From Axinella damicornis (lineage: Eukaryota; Porifera; Demospongiae; Axinellida; Axinellidae), in the NCBI GenBank assembly GCA_963931865.1, contig OZ007506.1, positions 5,866,696-5,930,695 on the forward strand: 64,000 bases of DNA, in the 5' to 3' direction. The position numbers and the translations under genes are program-made. Positions 12,901-23,045 of this stretch are shown here, piece by piece (within the stretch, counting starts at the first letter, position 1; every line of letters begins with the position of its first letter). Under the pieces are notes generated by a model that ran no database searches, was not told the DNA's origin, and saw only the letters and a list, made by a program, of their open reading frames with translations.

Positions 12901-14310
12901 ATGAAGCCTCTAACAGTACTGTACTTTTCAGGCTGCTTGTCCATTCAGATTTTGTCTTATATCGTGCTGCTTGCTCACATTCCAAAAGAGGAAGGATAAT
13001 TATAATAGTGCTTTCCTCTCATTTCAATAAGTTACACTCTCAAAATCTGAGGTTGAAAAGTGGACAAAAGGACAGTGCATGACTTCACTGGACCCCACAA
13101 CAATCGTATGTAGACCGTTGATGAAATCATTTGCTTGCATTTCAAAACAAACTTTGTGACAAAAGCCATAGATATGGGCTCCTTCTGTTTGGTTATGAAA
13201 GGAAAGGCTGTTGATTTAACAGTCAGGAAGGAAGTATTGAGCAACTGCCATATAAGGAAGGAAGAGTTGACTATCTGACCAGCTGGACTCACCATGGGGA
13301 GTTGGTGCTGGTTTGACAGTGTGTATCAGCAGAGTGGCAACACAGGGACCCTCGGAGATCACCTTGCCTGCTTCCTGGTGACCCAGGCCACGCACAGAAC
13401 ACCCATTCACCTCCAGGAGTTTGTCCCCGACACGGATACCACTGGTCTCTGCATCACCAACTGTGTGTGTACATACATGTGTGGAGGTAGGACACCAATT
13501 GGCAGCATAGCACACACACACACACTATATCTTGTTCTTGGGATATGGATATACCTACTTATGATCTAATTCTGTCAGCAGTACATGCAAGTTGTCATCC
13601 ATACAGCCATTGTGTGCAAACAAACACACACTGCTGGCAGGATTTCAACTAATACCAGTGTGATGAGATGACACACACACACACATGCACACTTACACAC
13701 ACTGGCAAAGGTGGGCGGAGACGTTCCTCCTAGCTCCAGCCCAAACCCATCTGTCCCTTTCCGCAGTGTTACTGTCACCAGCTGGGCCTTGTCGAACCGG
13801 TTTGACCGGCGAATCGAGTTCATCCTGCCAAGAGCATCCCAGGTGGCCTCTCCCTCGTCCAGAGAAGAGAGACAGTCGCTGTCGCAGCTGTCCGCTGAGA
13901 TCATTGAGCACCGACTACGGGAGCTGGACACGTGTGAACGGCTACTGGTGCTGCGTGAAGAGTGCTGTGGGAGGAGAGACAGCTTGACTCCAGTCCATCA
14001 GCTCAACATACACTACACACTACATGTACTTACACAAGAACAAACATTCCAAGGTAGAACAATAACCACGCCAGGTGGTGATAAGTTGCTTTCAGCATTC
14101 TTACTGTTGTGTACATACAAGGTGTGTACAAGTAAAATGTACGGTAGCTACTGCACTCACCGGAGAAGGTGTAAGCTTGATTTTGTCCGAACCCTGACTG
14201 AGGGTGCATGGTGGAAGGCCACTATCGGTACTCGTATGGCTCTTGCAGTCCTGGCAAGTAGCCATGGTAACCCCCACGTCCAGTAGTAGGTCTGGTATAC
14301 TCATCTCCAT
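9992..14310 (-). CDS. PDZ plus tandem PH domain adaptor protein
   Basis: This is a predicted membrane-associated adaptor of 422 residues. Exons: 14310-14161, 13964-13697, 13460-13293, 12842-12718, 12471-12323, 12168-12126, 10750-10428, 10034-9992; together exactly 423 codons. The ATG at 14310 is directly preceded by an in-frame TGA. Residues 1-108 are serine-rich with an acidic SADSCDSDCLSSLDEGE patch. A PDZ domain spans about 110-190, with carboxylate-binding loop GFGLEL and VGDKLLEVNG. PH domain 1 is about 199-300 (GWLLKK, NWRRRWFVVRDD, YYFCAES, RWAQVF). PH domain 2 is about 320-420 (HGFLHKQG, TWKRRYCVLKE, YSFYAETE, RWTEAI), and the protein ends TKAK. No catalytic domain is present. The domain set resembles vertebrate PDZPH1, but I cannot establish orthology. 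It is divergent from HCCS. Confidence 0.9.
10751..12125. other. Long intron of the PDZ-PH-PH gene
   Basis: It contains a 23-bp G run near 10836 and a (GACA)n tract near 11936-11953. No coding block matching the gene was found. Apparent open frames at 11214-11543 and 11651-12007 have no recognisable family. Confidence 0.55.
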
Positions 14311-14848
14311 TCAATGTGGCAAATTTAATATCTCCTGTGGGAGGGGGACACAACACGTGTATTAAACACCAGTGTACAATTACACTTCTACGACCACAGC
14401 TCGTAGTAGTCCTGGAAGTCGGTTACACCACACGACCAAGAAACGGAGCTTCACTCTCACACCTCCTCCCAGCTTCTCTCACAGAAAACTCGCACGCACA
14501 CCTATCACAACTTACTTACTTTTTGCCGCTAATCCTCCAGACGGCCATGCAATATACATGAATTAGGACTAACACTGTAGAACTTTGCCATGCGTGGCAG
14601 AAACCCTAGCCGCACGATTGACTTGAGATTTCCGTAACTGCACTGCTTGTGCATAGCGCACATCCTCCAGTACAAACAGAAGTCTTGCGCATAATTACGT
14701 AAGTAGTGATACGGCTTCGCCTAATATTACGTCATAATTAACTTAGTTATGAGCGCTAGCGCAAGACTGTATACATGTAACCGCATGCTGTGCATGCATG
14801 CTCTAGCTATCTTCATTCTTGGAGTCGATGTGACTCTGCTGGCCAACC
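14311..14848. promoter_or_regulatory. Bidirectional promoter region, PDZ-PH-PH / HCCS
   Basis: The two start codons are 538 bp apart and divergent. Positions 14681-14768 hold a 10-bp perfect inverted repeat (AGTCTTGCGC / GCGCAAGACT). Inside it are two bZIP/CRE-like cores, ATTACGTAAG near 14695 and ATTACGTCATAA near 14727. Functional use is inference. Confidence 0.5.
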
Positions 14849-17800
14849 ATGGCCGAATGTCCAGCTCACAACGGATCAAACAAGGTGAGAACGAGTACCT
14901 TGTGGAGAGGAGAAATTATGTCTGAACATGATCATAGTGGGGTTGGTATTCCATTTATTACCCACTTTATCGCAGAGACAGGCGGATAACAGCCAGCGTA
15001 TGAGTGGGTGTCCAGCCAGTGCTGAGAGGCAGGCGGATAACAGCCAGCGTATGAGTGGGTGTCCAGCCAGTGCTGAGAGGCAGGCGGATAACAGCCAGCG
15101 TATGAGTGGGTGTCCAGCCAGTGCTGAGAGCGACAGGATCAACCCAGACAATATGGTATACAGATCACTAGGAACATTCAGTGTGACTATACTATAGACT
15201 CGTTCCCAGGCCTGCGCCGTTTTCGGTTCCGCGAAGAAGCGACGAAAAACTGGACGGCAGCCCGGAAATGAGACTAACTATCAATACATCAATACATTAA
15301 GATTTTAACCGTGTGTGTGTGTGTAACGGAAGTGGGATGTTCGTGGGGTGGGACTAGACAAGTGACGCGCGCGACCTTCGTACCTCGAACTCCGCGAAGA
15401 ATGTTCGAGGGCATGGCTTCTAGAACAGCTGACGGATGCAATATCGGTGAGCAGCAGTCAAAGCGGACGCAATCTGGGAGCTGCAGGTGAAGCCGGAGCA
15501 GCAGTTGAAGCGGACGCCATTGAGGAGCAACAGCCGAAGCGGACGCAATCGTGGAGCAGTTGACAATCAGGGAGTAGCAGCTGAAGCTGGCGAGCAGCAG
15601 CTGAAGCGGACGAGCAGTCGAAGCGGATCGATGCAATCGGCGAGCAGCAGCTGAAGCAGACGCAATCGGGGAGCAGCAGCTCTGTCTATGCTCTGACAGA
15701 GAGCTGTCCGGCGCTGAATTACTCACGTAGGCGAACAAGGGGGAAGTAGCTGAGCGAGCGAAGCGAGCTCAGCTACTTGTACTAGTTACCCTTAACTTTA
15801 CTACATACAGCTATTCTCCCTGTATACTGTAACATACACACAATTACTGCATACTTTACTCGCCAACATATTCGCTCATTAGATGCCCCCTTCCAGTCAG
15901 GAGCCGTGTCCAGGCCAACCCTTCCCTCTCTCCACTGCTCGTGAGGAATCCAGTATCCCCAAGGGTGGGGAGAAAGAGCAGCACTGGGAGTACCCTTCCG
16001 AACAGATGTTCTTCAATGCCATGGTCAGAAAGGTGAGATGTTGTATGTACTGCCTTGTGTAGGCATGCCATACTATAAGTGGTCCCCTCCAAAAACAGTC
16101 TCGGACTGTCCGCAGACCCCCCCTGGGACCATCCATGGCACTATAAGTAGTGAAGGGGTTAGTCCTTCATTTAAGAGTCACGAAATGTGCTGACAAAGCA
16201 CTATGCATGAGTACATACTGGTAATGGAGGTAATGCTGGTAATGTAGGTATGTAGGTAATACTGGTAATGGAGGTAATGCTGGTAATGTATGTAATGCTG
16301 GTAATGTAGGTATGTAGGTAATGCTGTATGTAGGTAATGCTGGTAATGTAGGTAATACTGGTAATGTAGGTAATGCTGGTAATGTAGGTAATACTGGTAA
16401 TGTAGGTAATGCTGGTAATGTAGGTAATACTGGTAATGTAGGTAATACTGGTAATGTAGGTAATGCTGGTAATGTAGGTAATACTGGTAATGTAGGTAAT
16501 ACTGGTAATGTAGGTAATGCTGGTAATGTAAGTAATAAATGAAGGACTAACCCCCTTCACCATAATTGGTCCCCCTAGTTGTTCACTACCCCAGGTCACC
16601 AAACATTCACTACATAAATAAACATTAGTCTCCTGGATGCAAGTGGAGAGTCTGCACCGCCATAAGGAGGCCGTGCACCATGTACATGTAGCTAGTGTGT
16701 TAGATACTCGCAGTTTGATCTGGGGGGAACGATTATTCTGCCGTGGACAGTCTGAGAGGACAGTCCGAGGGGACTGTCTGCAGCGTGACAGGCACAGTTC
16801 AGTGCAGGTCATAGCCTCGTTCCAGGCCCCATCCGAAAAACGAGGCTAGTGCAGGTCATACATGTTTATGGGTAGTGCCTCTAGCTGTCTCCACAGTAAC
16901 TACACTCCATAACTTCTACAATTTTGCACTTGTGGTTAGCAATCGGTTGTCCGTCTGTCATGTCTATCTGAGGAAACCTAAGCAGTTTAGGACCTTGTTA
17001 CATGTAAGTGGCATAAACAACAACAAATGTACCAGCTGTCTACAATACCTGCTATAGAAGTCAAGACAGTTCATTTATTCATAGCAAGTCACAACAATGG
17101 CTCTTCCTCATCATTAGCCTCGTACCCAGGCTCATTTCCTCTTACCGCGGGAGAGCCTGGGTACGAGGCTACCTCATCATGATCACAGAAACCTACAAGA
17201 TTCGAGATGGAGCTAGCGGTATAACTGTCATTGTAGTTGTACTTGACAGATGTTATGACTTGTGTTTCTTGCTGTTTCCGTAATCGAGCAATCGGTCACG
17301 CCCACAGCTTTGGATATGGCCATACACATACTTAAGCATGGTGTGTCACTATACAGATCTGAGAAGGGTGTTCAAGTATGGTAAGGAAACTGGCCTCACT
17401 CACACGTTCTAGGATGGAGAGGAGACACTGAAGTGTCTGTAACATTGCAACAGCACTAACATGTCAACATTCCACACAGAATACGAGTTCTGTGGACATG
17501 TAATATGCATCCCGTAGGTAATTATCCACTTGTGGATACAAATTATGATTTAGAAACTGATTTTCCCTTATTGCAGTCTTTCAGTTCATGGCCTGGGTAC
17601 ATAGATTTGTAGCCCAGGCATTGGGTAAGGGTTAGCGCAGTACCATTTCGCAATGCTCGATCAAATGAGAATGTCCATCTTGTGTGACTGCAGGGCTGGA
17701 AGTGGGACCAGTGGGATATGAAGAGAACAGACATGACTCACATCATTGCAATCCACAACCGCAACAATGAGGAGGCGTGGCATGAGGTGCTCAAGTGGGA

Positions 17801-18355
17801 AGCCCTACATGCCAGGTACATGTACGACAGTGTTGAATTTGGTGTTCATCCTGTGATGTAGCCTCATTCCCAGGCCATTGCCCAGCTTTGTTTGCACGTG
17901 GGAATGAGGCTACCTGTGATGTGTATAGAGCCCCACCTCTGTCAACACAATGTCTCCACTTGCCTTGTAAGACACTCACACTTGTGTGCTATGCTCTGGC
18001 TGCAGCGAGTGCACCAATCCCAAGCTGGTGAGCTTCAGAGGAAAGGCGAAAGAATTCTCACCTCGAGCCCGAATCAGATCATGGATGGGGTGTGTTCTCT
18101 AACGTGTAGTGTCATGAGATACACTGTCTGAGCTCCCCCCTCCCCACCCTCAGTTACGAGCTCCCATTTGACCGCCATGACTGGATTGTGGATCGCTGTG
18201 GTCGTCGAGTGCGCTATGTGATTGACTACTATGGTTGTGACCCAGAACCCAACAACTCAGTCCCAATCTACCTGGATGTTCGACCGGCACTGGACTCTTT
18301 CACTGCAGCATGGGACCGTATGAAAGTGGCGTGGTGGAGATGGACACAAAGATGA
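14849..18355 (+). CDS. HCCS: Holocytochrome c-type synthase (cytochrome c haem lyase)
   Basis: HCCS covalently attaches haem to apocytochrome c in the mitochondrial intermembrane space. Exons: 14849-14884, 14976-15155, 15883-16032, 17694-17815, 18006-18089, 18154-18355; 258 codons, 257 residues (human 268). The start ATG lies in a good Kozak context (ACCATGG). Conserved blocks: [79 protein letters not shown], ending WWRWTQR. His143 in [10 protein letters not shown] corresponds to the haem-ligand His154 of the human enzyme (family knowledge). The N-terminal region carries five Cys-Pro haem-regulatory motifs (Cys4, 24, 41, 58, 81), three of them in a tandem 17-residue repeat. It is divergent from the PDZ-PH-PH gene and convergent with TXNDC5. 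Confidence 0.97.
14976..15128 (+). repeat. Three coding 51-bp repeats ([17 protein letters not shown])
   Basis: Exon 2 of HCCS begins with three in-frame 51-bp units, nearly identical at nucleotide level, each encoding one GCPA motif. The near identity points to recent tandem duplication or unequal crossing over. Confidence 0.95.
15198..15280. repeat. Foldback family copy
   Basis: The arms are TAGACTCGTTCCCAGGCC and CAGCCCGGAAATGAGACTA. It abuts the left end of the hairpin-ended element that begins at 15281-15289. Confidence 0.6.
15289..15785. mobile_element. Hairpin-ended repeat element, copy 1 (possibly Helitron-like)
   Basis: It begins TCAATACATTAAGATTTTAA after an A and ends with a GC-rich hairpin (GTAGCTGAGC ... 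GCTCAGCTAC) about a dozen bases before CTAG followed by T. Inside are degenerate repeats of about 30 bp around GCGGACGCAATCGGGGAGCA. A second copy with the same ends lies at 55001-55386. The left TC, the 3' hairpin and CTAG suit a non-autonomous Helitron, but no Rep/helicase is present. Located in HCCS intron 2. Confidence 0.55.
16151..16560. repeat. 18-bp minisatellite inside inverted arms
   Basis: Units of GGTAATACTGGTAATGTA fill 16220-16538. They are flanked by an inverted pair, GAAGGGGTTAGTCCTTCATT near 16152 and AATGAAGGACTAACCCCCTTC near 16538. The 18-bp unit is a multiple of three, so it is open on both strands by accident. Located in HCCS intron 3. Confidence 0.85.
17107..17172. repeat. 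Foldback family copy
   Basis: AGCCTCGTACCCAGGCTC and GAGCCTGGGTACGAGGCT are perfect reverse complements around a loop of about 20 nt, the cleanest hairpin of the family in this window. Confidence 0.8.
17860..17912. repeat. Foldback family copy
   Basis: TAGCCTCATTCCCAGGCC pairs imperfectly with GTGGGAATGAGGCTA in the short HCCS intron between exons 17694-17815 and 18006-18089. Confidence 0.65.
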
Positions 18356-18711
18356 TGTGACTAGTATTAGTACATCCACCATTCATTGTACAATGCATTC
18401 CGATTATTGTAGCTAGCACTGTTTTGTGTGCAAACCATGTACCTCAGTCTCAGGCCATTCCTGTCAAGACACACCATATTCTGAGCATGTGCTTATGGGT
18501 GATCAGTAACTGAGTGTAGCTATAGGTTGAACTAAGAGCTTATGCATGTAGCCTTCAGCGGCTCAATAAGCTCCTTGATGGTGGGATGCAGTGGGGAACT
18601 ATTGAAAATTGCATTCAAAGTGTAACTCGAAGAAAATACAAAATCATGCATGATTGAGTTGTTGGAGGCTGAGGTCAACTGATTATCCTTGCTGCCTGCC
18701 ACATGCGTGAC
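18356..18711. other. Convergent gap, HCCS 3' / TXNDC5 3'
   Basis: 356 bp between two facing stop codons. No gene-like content is seen; it presumably carries both 3' UTRs. Confidence 0.5.
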
Positions 18712-21700
18712 TCAGCTGGAGTGGTCTTGGACAAACTGCAACAGGGAGTCCAAGTCACGTGCTGCCTGGTACTCGGCCTTCCTCTCTCCATCTCGGAAGA
18801 GCACCAATGTTGGGTAACCATGGACACCATGGCGGCTACACAGATCCTTCTCCACTGTGCAGTCCACCTGGGACGGGGGGGGGGGGGGCGGGGGTGGGGA
18901 TAGAGTGTGACCTTGTAAACATTAATCTATCTATACCAGGCTACGTATATACTGTTTCACAGTGGGAGACAAGGAATGATGGTGTCTAGGTACAAGTAGC
19001 TTTGCTCAGCTACGTGAGCAGCTCTCTGTGCGGAGGTCTGAGGAACACTCACGTCCGTTGGCATTAGCATGGTGCACGACACACCTCCCTCCAGAAATAG
19101 AGGTTTTGCCTCACTTGCCAATAGCCTCGTGAGATACAAATGTATATAGCGTCTCTGGTGAGCACAGACCTCGAGCTTTGTGCATGAGGGTCGTACGAAG
19201 GTTGCGCTCGTCACTAGTCCAGTCCTGCCCCATTTCTAATACTCACACACACAGGCTCAAAATCTGTAGGACGGTTGCCAGGAGGTGTGAGGCACACGTA
19301 TGGACAGACTATTCCAATAAAATCCAAGCGTGTCATCCAACACATCTCCCTTTGACCCAATAAAGACACCAGTATGTTTGTTGTTAGCCCAAAGCTATAA
19401 TCTCGGATACAGAGTGATGTGAATTCACAACCGACCACCCCTAGACCACCTGTACCTTGGCAATCGTGCGATCAGGGCTGCCGCGGACAATCTCAGCGAG
19501 CTTCTGCCATGTAGGGGCCAGCTGCTGGCAATGGCCACACCATGGGGCAAAGAACTTGACAAAGGTTGTACCCTGAGCAACTGCGTCCTGAAACGACTCG
19601 TCCGTGAGCTCCACAACACCAGTATCATGCGCCTGTGGGACCTAATTGAGATAACATAATTATAGCTGTTGGTCATTTCAAATGATGCTACCAACAAGAT
19701 AGCCTAGCTTGCTCCCAGGCCGCTCGGCCTGGGAACGAAGCTACCAACACGGTCACCAGCACATCCACCCACCTCTTCCTCTTCCTGCATATTCTCCTCC
19801 ACAAACTCAATGAGTTTGTCTAGAGCACGGTTGCCAGAGTACTTCTCCATGAACAGGCCGTCCTCGAAGAGCAGGAGCGTTGGGTAGCCGCGCACACCAT
19901 GACGTTGGCACAATCCCTGATCTTGTGTGCAATCCACCTACCAGCAAGGAAATGTAATTTACCGACTCCAGATCTTGTGATAAGCTATGAAAGACATCAT
20001 GCTAAAGTAGTGAAATTCAGGTCAGCTAGATTTGATGGACATATGACCGCTTTGATCGTCAGTTGTCAGGCTGTTATCATGTATGACATGTACGTCATGT
20101 GTAGCTAGCACCATTAATCCAACCTTGATGATGTGAACATTCTCTTTCTGCTCATAGTAAGTCGCCAGTTCAGACCAGGTGGGTGCAAGATTCTTACAAT
20201 GGCCACACCTGCAGGAGCCATCACACACCAGTAACACAAATGACAGCATTGATCGTCAGTTGTCAGTGGTGCTAGCTACACACACTCACTCACCAAGGGG
20301 CGTAGAACTTGACAAAGTGCACTCCAGGATTGCTAACAATGTAACTCTGAAAGTTACTCTCTGTCAGATGCACTATCCCAGTGTCATCCACTACCGGAGC
20401 TGGGGGCTGATGGGGGGAGTGGGGTAGGTTCAATGGAGTGATCATAACCTACCAGTACAGCGCTCCCTTCACTGCTCACCTCTCCGTGTTCCTCCTCCTG
20501 CTGCTTCACCTGCTCCCTCAGCTCCCTCTTATCCCGCTCCCTCTCCTCCCTCTCCCTCCTCACCCTCTCCTCTTCTTCCTTCCTCTGCTCTAGCTCCTCA
20601 ACTTTGCTCCTCACAAAGTCCGTCAGTGACTCGATATCTCTTGAGCCACGATACTGAGTGACTTCACCTCCATTGAACAGTTTCAGCCTGAGGGGATCAA
20701 GTGTAATCCATCATCTACATGTACTACTAACTCTGTGATCCAGTTAGCAATCGGACTTAGAAATTTCAGAACTCATTGTATTCCACTATGAGCTCAGATC
20801 CTAACATGTTGCAGAAGATTCGACCAATCAGATATATAATCCCTAAAGATGTAAGCTTTGGAGAGAGAGAATAATCCACAGAAAAAATTCCGGGACCAGC
20901 TGGGATTCGAACCCAAGACCTGAATACCAGTCAGACGCTCTTACCACTGAGCCACTGGGCCCACGGCAGATGAGCGGAATGACAGGTATTTAGATAGCAC
21001 GCTCGCCCCACATTAATGGATGACGAGCAATCAAGTGAGTGACATCCGTCCATACCACAAATGTCAAACACTCCATATCTTGCTTCACATCCAATACACC
21101 ACAAGAAACAGTTTCCATGTCAGCACATGCAGTCAGAATTGCAGAGCAACAAACAACACCTGATGGACAAAGGGAAGCTGAAAGAAGGGACAAAAGCACA
21201 GAGCAACAAACGTCCAGGAAACTATTGCCCTAGCCTTGTTCAACTGGAGGTGTAGAAGGCCGGGGAATGAGGCCAATTCTGACTTCTCCATTCTTTGAAA
21301 AGTTAGTCATCCTCGGTAGCTAAAACAATGCAGCGTGCTCACCCCAGAAGCTCTGGATTTACTTACGTGTAGCTTGTAGTCAGTCATTAGTCATTCAAAT
21401 CTGGTGTACATGTAGTTTGCAAGTACCAATCCTTACGTGGGGTATCCACGCACCTCCTGCTCGGCACACAGCTGCGTATCCACTGTGCAGTCCACCTGCA
21501 GAGAAACATGTGAGAGTACCACACTTGGAAACTGAAGAACAAAGCATCATTTTAAGTGCCCGATGATTAGTTCTGCATAAGCTTGCTACAAAATTCAGTA
21601 CAGTACAGTACGAGTAATACATCATGTTATACCTTAGCAATGGTCACTGCAGATCCACTGAAATGGTCACTGAGTTCATCCCACGTGGGAGCAAGGTTCT

Positions 21701-22048
21701 TGCAATGCCCACACCTGCAGAGACAATCTACAATGATCAGATCATAGCTAGCCCATGTATGATGTAGCCTAGTCTCGCGTGGCCCAGACCCTTCGCGAGA
21801 CTAGATGTAGCCAGGACACAAGCTACCACTGCATTACTACAGATGTCAAAACTAGTAAGAGATAATTTGTGTGTGTGTGCATGCATGCGTGTATGTGCAT
21901 ACGTGTGTGTATGTGCATACGTGTGTGTGTGCATGCATGCGTATGTGCATACGTGTGTGTGCATGCATGCGTGTATGTGCATACGTGTGTGTGCATGCAT
22001 GCGTGTATGTGCATACGTGCATGTGTGTGTGTGTACGTGTGTGTGTGT

Positions 22049-22134
<86 letters not shown>

Positions 22135-22723
22135 TTTCAGTGCATTTTACTCCAGATTTTATAGGCCGGGACTATTTCACGGAACGGAACGGAACACTTC
22201 AAAACACGGAACAGCTATGTAAGTCCTCACTGCACAGTTTAAACTCCACAAACTGCATACCATTGGATAGAGCGCGACGAGCTCTACAAGCTGGTACCCT
22301 TTTCGCTGGAATCCTAGCTCCTGGAAAGAATTGGCTCAGAGTTCTACGAAATCGCGTGGGCGGAAGCTCGCGTATGGCTAACTTTAGTCGTAACTCTAAC
22401 ACTAACCATCATGTTCCAACAATATGGTTACCAGCATGTAGGACTCGTCGAGCTCTGTCCATTGGTGTACAGTTTGTAGAGATCAGACACTGCAGCGAGG
22501 ACGTGCATAGCCATTCCGTGTTTTCCAGTGTTCCGTTCCGTTCCGTGAAATAGCCACGGCCGATTTTATACCAGGGTGCAAAGAACTTGACAAAGTGCGG
22601 CCTCCCTCCCGTCACCCGCTCCTGAAAGGCCTCTCTGTTCAGCATCTCTGGCGGGGCGCTGCGAGAGAGCGACGACAGACAGAGGAGCGCACACACTAGC
22701 GGTAGCACACGCGACATGATCAT
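18712..22723 (-). CDS. TXNDC5: TXNDC5/ERp46-like protein disulfide isomerase, three thioredoxin domains
   Basis: Predicted ER oxidoreductase that forms and isomerises disulfides. Exons: 22723-22572, 21714-21633, 21495-21437, 20687-20480, 20406-20294, 20208-20124, 19937-19773, 19641-19456, 18867-18712; 401 residues. The signal peptide is visible ([20 protein letters not shown]). Three thioredoxin domains have APWCGHC active sites at Cys52/55, 206/209 and 323/326, each followed by VDCT and a cis-proline GYPT. Intron positions repeat: phase 2 inside the Trp codon in domains 1 and 2, phase 0 before VDCT in all three. Between domains 1 and 2 lies a highly charged segment of about 40 residues ([19 protein letters not shown]) likely to form a helix. 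The last exon ends FVQDHSS with no KDEL-type retrieval signal, unlike vertebrate TXNDC5. ATG 22717 is an alternative start. Divergent from EBAG9. Confidence 0.95.
19708..19743. repeat. Foldback family copy
   Basis: TAGCTTGCTCCCAGGCC and GGCCTGGGAACGAAGCTA form a tight hairpin in a TXNDC5 intron. Confidence 0.7.
20891..20962 (-). tRNA. tRNA-like sequence, possible tRNA-Thr(GGT) or tRNA-derived SINE head
   Basis: Read on the minus strand it has an A box (TGGCTCAGTGGTAAGAGC), a B box (GGTTCGAATCC), a D-stem GCTC/GAGC, an anticodon stem around loop CTGGTAT (anticodon GGT if the fold is right) and a T6 terminator just downstream. The acceptor stem has one mismatch and the variable/T-arm spacing is irregular. 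It may therefore be a pseudogene or SINE head rather than a working tRNA gene. It lies within TXNDC5 intron 3. Confidence 0.5.
21868..22132. repeat. (GT)n/GCATGC microsatellite plus 38-base G run
   Basis: Alternating TGTGTGCATGCATGCGTAT units lead into pure GT repeats and then an uninterrupted G tract (22095-22132) within TXNDC5 intron 1. Alternating purine-pyrimidine DNA followed by oligo-G could adopt non-B structure. Confidence 0.9.
22160..22565. mobile_element. Large imperfect palindrome (foldback/MITE-like) at TXNDC5 splice donor
   Basis: Arms of about 140 bp (22163-22303 and 22418-22558) are imperfect reverse complements. Each outer end begins CTATTTCACGGAACGGAACG, and each arm contains a CATTGG/CCAATGG block and a GACGAG block, separated by about 115 bp. 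The right end lies only a few bases from the exon 1 donor at 22571. No coding capacity. Confidence 0.75.
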
Positions 22724-23045
22724 GATGATGTTTGCACCAGCAAAATTATGACTGCACGCTGCATGCACTGCGCGACAATTGGAAGAGAAGTGCGCTGCAA
22801 TTGGAACCAGCTGCGTTCCTTATGACCTATGTCGGTATCTATCTCAGCGCAGCAGCTCAGTGTATCTTGCGACCGGACACACGAGATCGAGACTGACCCT
22901 GCCAGTGATGCTCTGAGAACAAGAGAATTATCGCATCCGTAGTATACCTATCAGCACGCAGTACACACTAAGCTACCTCTTCCTCATCCGTGCAGAATCC
23001 GCATGGTTCTAATTCTGTGGAGTGTGTGATGAGATAGCGGTGGAC
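22724..23045. promoter_or_regulatory. Bidirectional promoter region, TXNDC5 / EBAG9
   Basis: 322 bp separate the divergent start codons. No TATA box or other motif stands out. Confidence 0.5.

Larger units (their letters stand above)
16033..17693. other. HCCS intron 3, repeat-filled
   Basis: This 1.66-kb intron holds the 18-bp minisatellite, a second inverted arm pair (GACTGTCC motifs near 16108 and 16746), and foldback family copies near 16812 and 17107. No coding block is present. Confidence 0.7.

Noticed and set aside
21737..22222. Cys/Val-rich and His/Thr-rich frames
   Set aside because: Translations of a GT microsatellite and G run.
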